Source: Cryobacterium tepidiphilum
GTDB taxonomy: Bacteria > Actinomycetota > Actinomycetes > Actinomycetales > Microbacteriaceae
Direction: 5' to 3'
Assembly: GCF_003716325.1 (NCBI RefSeq)
Contig: NZ_RDSR01000002.1
Span: forward strand, 151,218-215,217
Length of the DNA: 64,000 nt
Part shown: positions 26,063-33,640 of the stretch, in pieces
How positions within the stretch are numbered: the first letter of the stretch is position 1
Layout: each line of letters opens with the position of its first letter
The notes under the pieces: generated by a model
What the model was told of the DNA's origin: nothing
Seen by the model: only the letters and a program-made list of their open reading frames with translations
Databases searched by the model: none
Position numbers and translations under genes: made by a program

Positions 26063-26896
26063 ATGTCCACGGTCTATCGCCCCGGCACCCCCGATGACGT
26101 CCAGCGGTCCAGCCAGCAGCAGCTCCGCGACAACTATCTCGTCACCGACCTCTTCCAGGCGGGGGCGGTGCGCACGGTCAACACGCACTTCGACCGTGTC
26201 GTCGCGGTCGGCGCCGTGCCGACGGATGCTCCGCTCACCCTGGACGCGATCCCCGAGATCCGCAGCGAGAATTTCCTTGATCACCGGGAGATCGGCTTCG
26301 CCAACATCGGGGGTGCCGGCTCGATCACCGCAGACGGCGTGCGGTACGAGCTGGAGAAGACGGCGATCCTCTACCTGGGTCGCGGCACGAAGGACGTCGT
26401 GTTCGAAAGCGTCGACGCGGCAGACCCGGCCTGCTTCTACGGGTTCTCGGCGCCGGCGCACCACGCGCATCCGTCTGCCCTGGTCACTCCCGAGGACGGA
26501 ACGATTCGTGAGCTCGGCGACCAGCTCAGCTCGAACCGACGGACCCTGCGCCAGTGCATCCACGAGAACGGCGTGCCGAGCTGCCAGATCGTCATGGGCG
26601 TGACCCGGCTGCACCCCGGCAGCATGTGGAACACGATGCCGGCGCACACGCACGACCGGCGCACCGAGTTCTACGTGTACTTCGACCTCGACGCCGAGCA
26701 GCGTGTCGTGCACCTGATGGGCGAGCCGACGGAGACGCGGCACCTGATGGCGAGTGATCGCGACCTGGTGTTGTCGCCCAGCTGGTCGGTGCACTCCGGC
26801 GTCGGCTCGGCGAACTATTCGTTCGTGTGGGCCATGGCAGGCGAAAACCAGTCTTTTGATGATATGGATGCAGTACCCATCGCATCCATGCGGTGA
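26063..26896 (+). CDS. kduI: 4-deoxy-L-threo-5-hexosulose-uronate ketol-isomerase
   Basis: 277 residues, the normal KduI length. Zinc ligands are visible in MPAHTHDRRTEFYVYFDL (two His and a Glu), with a later His in WSVHSGVG. It isomerises 5-keto-4-deoxyuronate from unsaturated pectin fragments to 2,5-diketo-3-deoxygluconate, the KduD substrate. AAAGGAAC precedes the ATG. It is the last enzyme gene before the IclR regulator. Confidence 0.94.
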   Translation: MSTVYRPGTPDDVQRSSQQQLRDNYLVTDLFQAGAVRTVNTHFDRVVAVGAVPTDAPLTLDAIPEIRSENFLDHREIGFANIGGAGSITADGVRYELEKTAILYLGRGTKDVVFESVDAADPACFYGFSAPAHHAHPSALVTPEDGTIRELGDQLSSNRRTLRQCIHENGVPSCQIVMGVTRLHPGSMWNTMPAHTHDRRTEFYVYFDLDAEQRVVHLMGEPTETRHLMASDRDLVLSPSWSVHSGVGSANYSFVWAMAGENQSFDDMDAVPIASMR

Positions 26897-26916
26897 CAGT
26901 AGAGAATTGATATGAC

Positions 26917-27699
26917 ATGACCGCCCTCCCCTCCATCGACCGTTCCCCCGCCCCGTCCTCCGGGGCGAGTGAGAAGGCATTGCGTGTGCTCGACGCTGCG
27001 CTTCGCGAATCCCGCTTCACGGACATCGTCCAGGCCTCAGGACTCGCGAAGGCGACGGTGCACCGCCTTCTGCAGGTGCTGGTCGAGCAGGAGTACATCG
27101 CGGGTGATGCCGAGAGCGGATACCGGGCCGGGCCGAACCTGCTGTCGCTCGCCGGCCGGGCGCTGGCCAGTGTCGACATCTCGCAGATCGCGCAGCCGGT
27201 CGTGGACCGGCTCGTCGCCGAGGTCGACTGCACCATCCACGTCGGTGTCGCCAGCGAGACCGAAATGGTCTACGTGATCCGCAAGGATGCGTCGAAGCCG
27301 TACAGCATGCGTTCGCGCGTCGGTCTCGCCATTCCGATGCATTCGACGGGCATGGGTAAGGTCGTGCTCGCGTACTGGCCGCCGGAGAAGGTCGCCGAGC
27401 TGATCGATCGGGTCGGCCTGCCGGTGCGCACCGACACGACCATCACCGACCCTGACGCCCTCGCGCGGGAACTCGCTTCGGTGCGCGCCCGGGGCTATGC
27501 ACTCGACATGGGGGAGAACGAGGTGGGCACGGTGTGTGTCTCCGCGCCGATCCGTGACCACACCGGTGCCGTCACGCACGGGCTCTCAATCTCGTCGATT
27601 GCGCTGGAACACCCGGGCACGAGCATCGAGATGTTCGCGCCGCAGGCGCTCGCCGCTGCCGACGAGATCTCACGCCTCCTCGGCGCCCCCGAGCTCTAG
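26917..27699 (+). CDS. IclR family transcriptional regulator
   Basis: 260 residues. The N-terminal winged helix (residues about 18-75) reads ALRVLDAALRESRFTDIVQASGLAKATVHRLL with normal spacing. The C-terminal effector domain includes IGMG-like MHSTGMGKVVLAY and DMGENEVGTVCVSAPI. It lies 20 bp after kduI. It probably represses the uronate genes in both directions through the dyad at 23101-23121 and is relieved by a pathway intermediate, as KdgR is in enterobacteria. No clear ribosome binding site is seen. Confidence 0.88.
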   Translation: MTALPSIDRSPAPSSGASEKALRVLDAALRESRFTDIVQASGLAKATVHRLLQVLVEQEYIAGDAESGYRAGPNLLSLAGRALASVDISQIAQPVVDRLVAEVDCTIHVGVASETEMVYVIRKDASKPYSMRSRVGLAIPMHSTGMGKVVLAYWPPEKVAELIDRVGLPVRTDTTITDPDALARELASVRARGYALDMGENEVGTVCVSAPIRDHTGAVTHGLSISSIALEHPGTSIEMFAPQALAAADEISRLLGAPEL

Positions 27700-27718
27700 C
27701 CGCCACCCCCTCACCACA

Positions 27719-27786
27719 TCCCGTGAGGGGTCATCTTTACCTAGTCCTGCCGCACCAGCACTAGGAAAAGTCGTCCCCTCACGGGA
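27719..27786. terminator. Structured hairpin between convergent genes, copy 2
   Basis: Outer arms TCCCGTGAGGGG and CCCCTCACGGGA (12 bp), the same inner arms CTTTaCCTAGT and ACTAGGaAAAG as at 18975-19036, and a 14-nt loop of different sequence. The right arm contains the TGA of the convergent LysR gene. The IclR gene stops 19 bp before it. Likely a two-way terminator. Confidence 0.75.
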
Positions 27787-28738
27787 GGGGGTTGGAGGGA
27801 TCGGAGGGATCGGAGGGGTTGGAGTCGGAGACCCCGGCGACGGCGCGGGTGAGCGCGTCGCGCACGGCGAGCACCCCGGGGCGGCCGGCGCTCGAGCGCC
27901 GTGCGGCCGTGAACACCGTGCGGTGCGGGTCGCCCGGCAGCTCCTGCAGGCGCACGCTCGGCTCCTCGCCCGCCCAGACCAGGTCGGGCAGGATGCCGAC
28001 GGCATTTCCCGACTGCACCAAGCGGATATGCGCCACCAGGTCTGCGGTCTCGAACCGCACATCCGGTTCGAAGCCCGCCGAGCGGCAGAGCTGCGTCGCC
28101 CATTGCCGCGACGCGGTGCCCTCGGGCTCCATCACCCAGGGCAGGCCCGCCGCGTCCGCGAGCGTCGACGCCGCGAGTGGTTCACCCGAACCAAGACCCG
28201 GTGGGCGGGTCGGCAGGGCGAGGCGCAGCGCATCCGTTGCCAGGTTCACCCGGTCGAGGTCGGGCCAGTGCGCGCGCGTGTGCCCCGGGTACTGCTCGGC
28301 CATCACGAGGTCGAAGTCGCGAGCCGACACCTCGAACAGCCCGACCTCGGGTTCGCGTTCCGTGACCTCCACGCGGAGCGAGGGGTATTCGGCTGCCAGC
28401 AGCGTGAGCGCCTGCGGAATCACCGCGTGGGCCGCCGACTGGAACACCGCGACCCGCACGGTGCCAGACACCGTCGTGAGCGACGCCGCGACCTCGGCCT
28501 CCGCCACCTCGAGCCGCTCCAGCAGGTGCATGGTGTGGTCCACCAGGATCTCCGCCTGCGGCGTGAGCTGCACCCGGCGGCCCACCTTCTGCAGCAGCTC
28601 GACACCGGCCTCCTTCTCGAGCAGGGCCAGCTGCTGCGACACCGACGACGGGCTGTAGGCGAGGGCCTCGGCGACCCCGGCCAGCGTCCCACGCAGCTTC
28701 AGTTCGCGAAGCAGCCGGAGCCTCCGCACATCCAGCAT
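27779..28738 (-). CDS. LysR family transcriptional regulator
   Basis: About 319 residues from ATG 28738 (MLDVRRLRLLRELKLRGT). An in-frame ATG at 28762 is less like the family start. The helix-turn-helix is GTLAGVAEALAYSPSSVSQQLALLEKEAGV with a periplasmic-binding-type effector domain behind it. It is divergent from putA and probably controls it. The last residues repeat SNP/SDP four times because the 3' end runs into 9-bp repeats, and the stop lies in the hairpin, so the tail looks like an added extension. Confidence 0.88.
   Translation of the reverse strand: MLDVRRLRLLRELKLRGTLAGVAEALAYSPSSVSQQLALLEKEAGVELLQKVGRRVQLTPQAEILVDHTMHLLERLEVAEAEVAASLTTVSGTVRVAVFQSAAHAVIPQALTLLAAEYPSLRVEVTEREPEVGLFEVSARDFDLVMAEQYPGHTRAHWPDLDRVNLATDALRLALPTRPPGLGSGEPLAASTLADAAGLPWVMEPEGTASRQWATQLCRSAGFEPDVRFETADLVAHIRLVQSGNAVGILPDLVWAGEEPSVRLQELPGDPHRTVFTAARRSSAGRPGVLAVRDALTRAVAGVSDSNPSDPSDPSNPLP
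27792..27827. repeat. 9-bp tandem repeat inside the LysR 3' end
   Basis: Four units related to TCGGAGGGA, in frame with the LysR gene, encode Ser-Asn/Asp-Pro triplets. The array directly abuts the hairpin element. Confidence 0.75.
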
Positions 28739-28892
28739 TTCCGCCCCTCCCGAATGGCGCACAACGGCAGCCGCATTCTTCGGAAATTCTAATCGATATC
28801 GTTCATAAAGATTCGCTTTTGCCGAACAAACAGCGGCCTCAGACTGAGAGGTGATCGCACGCAGACGTGCGGGTCCAAAGGCGACGAAAGAC

Positions 28893-28908
28893 TACCCTCG
28901 TGACCATG
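28893..28908 (+). promoter_or_regulatory. Possible leaderless -10 of putA
   Basis: TACCCT at 28893-28898 lies 7 nt before ATG 28906. No ribosome binding site is present upstream of that ATG, and no good -35 is visible. Two other dyads lie in the gap: CGATATCG near 28795 and CGCACG-CAGA-CGTGCG at 28856-28871. Confidence 0.4.
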
Positions 28909-31900
28909 ACCAACCCCTCCACTCCTGATCTCACCCGCGAGCCGGTGAAGGACCTCGGCCCCGAAGCCGTGGCCCTGGTGCAGAAGTGGCTGGCCCACAG
29001 CACCACCATCCCCACGGATGTCGCCGCCGGCCGCCTCGCCGGCGTGTTGAAAGACCCGAACGGGCTCGACTTCACGGTGGGATTCGTCGACGGCGTCATG
29101 CGCCCCGACGACCTCATGGTCGCCGGGTACAACCTGCAGCGCGTCGCGAAGAAGGCCCCGGCCTTCCTGCCCTGGTACATGCGCGGCGCCATCCGGCTGG
29201 GCGGCGTGATGGGACCGGTGCTGCCGTGGGTCGTGATCCCCGTGGCTCGTCGCGTGCTGCGCGAGATGGTCGGGCACCTCGTCGTCGACGCCACTCCCGA
29301 GAAGCTCGGGCCGGCCATCGCCGCGCTGAAGGAATCCGGCCACCGTCTCAACATCAACCTGCTCGGCGAGGCCGTGCTCGGCGAGACCGAGGCCCGCCAC
29401 CGCCTCGAGGGCACCCGCCGCCTGCTCGAGCGCGACGACGTCGACTACGTGTCGATCAAGGTCTCGTCCATCGCCAGCCAGCTCTCGATGTGGGCCTTCG
29501 ATGACGCCGTCGACCGCGTCGTCGAACGGCTCACCCCGCTGTACCAGCTGGCCGCCGCGTCTCCCACCCCCAAGTTCATCAACCTCGACATGGAGGAGTA
29601 CCGCGACCTTGACCTCACCATCGCGGTGTTCGAGCGCATCCTCGAGCAGCCGGGACTTGAAAACCTCGAGGCCGGCATCGTGCTGCAGGCCTACCTGCCC
29701 GACGCCCTCGGCGCGCTGCAGGGCCTGACGGCGTGGGCGCAGGAGCGCCGCGCGAAGGGCGGCGCCGCCATCAAGGTGCGCCTGGTCAAGGGCGCCAACC
29801 TCGCGATGGAGCACGTCGACGCCGCCATCCACGGCTGGCCGCTCGCCACCTACTCCAGCAAGCAGGCCACCGACACCAACTACAAGCGGGTGCTGAACTG
29901 GGCGCTGACGCCCGAGCGAACGGATGCCGTCAAGCTCGGCGTCGCGGGCCACAACCTCTTCGACGTGGCCTACGCGCACCTTCTCTCCGAGCAGCGCGGC
30001 GTCGCCGACCGGGTGGAGTTCGAGATGCTCCTCGGTATGGCCACCGGGCAGGCCGAGGCCGTGCGCGAGGACGTCGGCCAGTTGCTGCTCTACACGCCGG
30101 TCGTGAAGCCCGAGGAATTCGACGTGGCGATCAGCTACCTGATCCGGCGCCTGGAGGAGAACGCCAGCCAGGAGAACTTCATGTCGGCCGTGTTCGAGCT
30201 GACCGAGGACCCGGCGCTCTTCAACCGTGAGAAGCAGCGCTTCTTCGCGTCGCTTTCGGCCCTCGACGCCGAGACGCCCGCGCCCAACCGCACCCAGGAC
30301 CGCACCGCGCCGGCCGATGCACCGCAGAACCAGCCGAAGGATGCCGCGACGTTCGACGCCGCGGGCGCCGGCGACCCGAACCTCACCGCCGCCGTGCTCG
30401 GCCTGACGCGGGGCTCCGGCAAGACCCGCTCCAACGCGCCCAGCGGGTTCCGCAACGAGCCGGACACCGACCCCGCCCTGCCCGCGAACCGGGCCTGGGG
30501 CAGCGACATCCTCTCCCGCGTCGAGGGCTCCGAGCTCGGCACGGCCGAGATCGCCGCGGCCGCCGTGCCCGACATCGAGACCCTCGACAGGATCATCGAC
30601 GGTGTCGCCCGCGCCGGCGAGGCGTGGGGCCGCAAGACCGGTGTCGAGCGCGCGGAGATCCTGCACCGCGCCGGCCGCTCGCTCGCCGCCCACCGCGGCC
30701 GCCTGGTCGAGGTCATGGCCGCCGAGACCGGCAAGACCATCGCCGAGGGCGACCCCGAGGTGAGCGAGGCCGTGGACTTCGCCCACTACTACGCCGAGCG
30801 CGCCAAGGAGCTCGACACCGTGCAGGGCGCCATCTACGTGCCGTCGAAGCTCACCGTGGTGACGCCGCCGTGGAACTTCCCGCTCGCGATTCCCGCGGGC
30901 GGTGTGCTCGCCGCGCTCGCCGCAGGGTCCGGTGTGATCATCAAGCCGGCGGCGCTCGCACAGCGCACCGGCGCACTCATGGTCGAGGCGCTGTGGGAGG
31001 CGGGCGTTCCGCGCGAGGTGCTCGCGCTGGTCGACGTTCCCGAGCGCGACATGGGAAGCCGGCTGGTCTCGCATCCGTCGGTCGACCGCGTGATTCTCAC
31101 CGGCGCCTACGAGACGGCCCAGCTGTTCCGCAGCTTCCGCCCCGACCTGCCGCTCCTGGCCGAGACCAGCGGCAAGAACGCCATCATCGTCACCCCGAGC
31201 GCCGACCTCGACCTCGCGGCCGCCGACGTCATCAAGAGCGCGTTCGGCCACGCCGGCCAGAAGTGCTCCGCCGCGAGCCTCGTGATCCTCGTCGGCTCGG
31301 TCGCCCGCTCCAAGCGGTTCCTCGGCCAGCTCGTCGACGCCGCGACCTCGCTGCGCGTGGGCTACCCGTCGGATGCGACGAGCCAGATGGGGCCGATCAT
31401 CGAGCCCGCGAAGGGCAAGCTGCTGCATGCACTCACCACGCTCGGGGCGGATGAGGAGTGGCTGGTCGAGCCGAAACAGCTCGACGACACCGGAAAGCTC
31501 TGGTCGCCCGGCATCCGCACGGGTGTGCAGCCCGGCTCCTACTTCCACCTCACCGAGTTCTTCGGCCCGGTGCTCGGCGTCATGCACGCGCGCACCCTGG
31601 AGGAGGCGATCCGCTACCAGAACGCCGTGGACTACGGCCTGACGGCGGGCCTGCACTCCCTCGACTCCGACGAACTCACCGAGTGGGTGGACTCGGTCGA
31701 GGCCGGCAACCTGTACGTGAACCGCGGCATCACCGGTGCCATCGTGCAGCGCCAGCCGTTCGGCGGCTGGAAGCGCTCCTCGGTGGGCGCCGGCACCAAG
31801 GCCGGGGGACCGAACTACCTGTTCGGGCTCGGCAGCTGGGTGAACGACCCGGGCAAGAACAGCACCACGCTGCACCTGCGCGGGCTGGAGAAGCGCGTCA

Positions 31901-32499
31901 CCGACCTCATCGAGGCGTCGCAGGGCTCGCTCGACTACGCCGACTTCGACGTGCTGCGCCGCTCGGCGCTGAGCGACGCGCTGGCCTGGCGCGACGAGTT
32001 CCACGCCGTTGTCGACGTGTCCGGCCTGGGGCTGGAGCGGAACGTGTTCCGCTACCTGCCCGTTCCGGTCACCGTGCGCCTCGCCGACGACGGCACCCTC
32101 TCCGACCTGCTGCGCGTGATCGCGGCGGCCACGCTGTCGAACTCCCGCTTCCAGGTGTCGAGCTCGGTGCCCGTGCCGCCGGCGGTGCGCAACCTGCTGA
32201 CCGTGCGGGAGGTGCCGGTCGTGGTGGAGAGCGATGACGAGTGGCTCGAGCGCGCCGGCAACGGGGGCATCACCACGAGCCGCGTGCGCCTCATCGGCGG
32301 CGACGCGTTCACGGGAGCCGAGGTCGCGGCATCCGCTCTCGCCGTTGCCCTGGGTGGCACACCGGATGTCGCGGTGTACGCCCACCCGGTGACCCAGGCC
32401 GGCCGCGTGGAGCTGCTGCCCTTCCTGCACGAGCAGGCGATCTCGATCACCGCGCACCGCTTCGGCACCCCGAGCACCATCTCCGACGCGGTCATCTAG
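28906..32499 (+). CDS. putA: Bifunctional proline dehydrogenase / pyrroline-5-carboxylate dehydrogenase
   Basis: About 1197 residues. The N-terminal half is a TIM-barrel proline dehydrogenase, with LVKGANLAMEHVD and the flavin and substrate elements around YKRVLNWAL. From about residue 520 comes an aldehyde dehydrogenase domain with TPPWNFPLAIPAGG, the Glu region ETSGKNAIIV and catalytic Cys in FGHAGQKCSAASL. A C-terminal domain of about 190 residues follows. It oxidises proline to glutamate. There is no ribbon-helix-helix DNA-binding part, so control probably falls to the divergent LysR protein. Confidence 0.95.
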   Translation: MTNPSTPDLTREPVKDLGPEAVALVQKWLAHSTTIPTDVAAGRLAGVLKDPNGLDFTVGFVDGVMRPDDLMVAGYNLQRVAKKAPAFLPWYMRGAIRLGGVMGPVLPWVVIPVARRVLREMVGHLVVDATPEKLGPAIAALKESGHRLNINLLGEAVLGETEARHRLEGTRRLLERDDVDYVSIKVSSIASQLSMWAFDDAVDRVVERLTPLYQLAAASPTPKFINLDMEEYRDLDLTIAVFERILEQPGLENLEAGIVLQAYLPDALGALQGLTAWAQERRAKGGAAIKVRLVKGANLAMEHVDAAIHGWPLATYSSKQATDTNYKRVLNWALTPERTDAVKLGVAGHNLFDVAYAHLLSEQRGVADRVEFEMLLGMATGQAEAVREDVGQLLLYTPVVKPEEFDVAISYLIRRLEENASQENFMSAVFELTEDPALFNREKQRFFASLSALDAETPAPNRTQDRTAPADAPQNQPKDAATFDAAGAGDPNLTAAVLGLTRGSGKTRSNAPSGFRNEPDTDPALPANRAWGSDILSRVEGSELGTAEIAAAAVPDIETLDRIIDGVARAGEAWGRKTGVERAEILHRAGRSLAAHRGRLVEVMAAETGKTIAEGDPEVSEAVDFAHYYAERAKELDTVQGAIYVPSKLTVVTPPWNFPLAIPAGGVLAALAAGSGVIIKPAALAQRTGALMVEALWEAGVPREVLALVDVPERDMGSRLVSHPSVDRVILTGAYETAQLFRSFRPDLPLLAETSGKNAIIVTPSADLDLAAADVIKSAFGHAGQKCSAASLVILVGSVARSKRFLGQLVDAATSLRVGYPSDATSQMGPIIEPAKGKLLHALTTLGADEEWLVEPKQLDDTGKLWSPGIRTGVQPGSYFHLTEFFGPVLGVMHARTLEEAIRYQNAVDYGLTAGLHSLDSDELTEWVDSVEAGNLYVNRGITGAIVQRQPFGGWKRSSVGAGTKAGGPNYLFGLGSWVNDPGKNSTTLHLRGLEKRVTDLIEASQGSLDYADFDVLRRSALSDALAWRDEFHAVVDVSGLGLERNVFRYLPVPVTVRLADDGTLSDLLRVIAAATLSNSRFQVSSSVPVPPAVRNLLTVREVPVVVESDDEWLERAGNGGITTSRVRLIGGDAFTGAEVAASALAVALGGTPDVAVYAHPVTQAGRVELLPFLHEQAISITAHRFGTPSTISDAVI

Positions 32500-32535
32500 C
32501 CCCCGCCCCGTGGGGCGGCGGCACGGGGGCGGGGG
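32500..32535. terminator. GC-rich hairpin after putA
   Basis: Starting right after the putA stop, CCCCCGCCCCGTG pairs with CACGGGGGCGGGGG (one bulge). No T tract follows, as is usual in high-GC actinobacteria. It separates putA from the ole genes. Confidence 0.55.
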
Positions 32536-32617
32536 ACCGCTTCAGTGAACGTCCAGCCGATTCCGGGGGATAATCGAGGGGGATGACCATCCCGGCATAA
32601 CTCGACAGGGGGCTCCG

Positions 32618-33640
32618 GTGAACGGAAACGCCACGACACGGCATCGCAATGTCGCTCTGCTCTCGGTCGCGAGCACCATCGCGCCGCGCATCACCACGTC
32701 GGCGGAGATCGACCAGCGGCTGCAGCCCGTGCTGAAGAAACTGCGCCTGCCGCAGGGCCTCTTGCAGCGCGTGGCCGGGGTGCACGAACGCCGCAACTGG
32801 GACGAGGGCCAGACCTTCGACGGCGCCGCGGTGTCTGCCGGGCAGCAGGCGCTCCGCGAAGCGGGCATCGACGCGAGCCAGGTCGGCCTCATGATCAACA
32901 CCTCGGTGACCCGCAAGCACCTCGAGCCGTCGGTTGCCGTGCGCATCCACCATGGCCTGGGACTCTCGTCGTCGGCCACCAACTTCGACATCGCCAACGC
33001 CTGCCTCGGCTTCGTCAACGGCATGACCCTCGCCGCGCAGCTCATCGACTCCGGGCAGGTGGAGTACGCGGTCGTCATCGACGGTGAGGACGCCGACGAG
33101 ATCCAGGTGAACACCATCGAGCGGTTGAGCCAGGGTGCCATCAACCGCAAGGCGTTCATGAGCGAGTTCGCAAGCCTCACCCTGGGCTCCGGGGCCGCCG
33201 CGGCCGTGCTGGGCCCGGCCGACAAGCATCCGTCTGGCCACCGGATGCTGGGCGGCGTCACCCGCGCGGCGACCCAGTTCAACGGGCTCTGCGTCGGCAG
33301 CGTCGACGGCATGTTCACCGACGCGAAGGCGCTGCTGAAGGGCGGCATGGAGCTCGTCGTCTCCGCCTGGACCGAGGCCAAGCGCGACTGGAACTGGTCG
33401 GGCATGGACCGCTACATCCTGCACCAGGTCTCCGACGTGCATACGAACGCCATCCTGAAGGCCACCGGCATGGACCGCTCCCGCGTGCCCCTCACCTACC
33501 CGCGATTCGGCAACGTCGGTCCCGCCTCGATTCCGATCACCCTGGCGCAGGAAGCCGAGAGGCTCTCGCCCGGCGACCGGGTGCTCCTCATGGGCGTGGG
33601 CTCCGGCCTCAACACGGCCATGATGGAACTGGCCTGGTGA
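32618..33640 (+). CDS. oleA: OleA, thiolase-fold acyl condensing enzyme
   Basis: 340 residues related to 3-oxoacyl-ACP synthase III. Catalytic Cys in DIANACLGFVNG, His in YILHQVSDVH and Asn in RFGNVGPASIP. In the known pathway OleA condenses two fatty acyl-CoAs head to head into a beta-keto acid. GTG 32618 follows an AGGGGG site. The oleBC fusion and oleD follow with 4-bp overlaps, which separates it from an ordinary fabH. Confidence 0.92.
   Translation: MNGNATTRHRNVALLSVASTIAPRITTSAEIDQRLQPVLKKLRLPQGLLQRVAGVHERRNWDEGQTFDGAAVSAGQQALREAGIDASQVGLMINTSVTRKHLEPSVAVRIHHGLGLSSSATNFDIANACLGFVNGMTLAAQLIDSGQVEYAVVIDGEDADEIQVNTIERLSQGAINRKAFMSEFASLTLGSGAAAAVLGPADKHPSGHRMLGGVTRAATQFNGLCVGSVDGMFTDAKALLKGGMELVVSAWTEAKRDWNWSGMDRYILHQVSDVHTNAILKATGMDRSRVPLTYPRFGNVGPASIPITLAQEAERLSPGDRVLLMGVGSGLNTAMMELAW

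Noticed and set aside
28789..32457. A 1222-codon open frame on the minus strand opposite putA
   Set aside because: It is a GC-rich shadow of putA. Its protein is dominated by Arg, Gly, His and Val with no recognisable domain, while the plus strand encodes a complete PutA.
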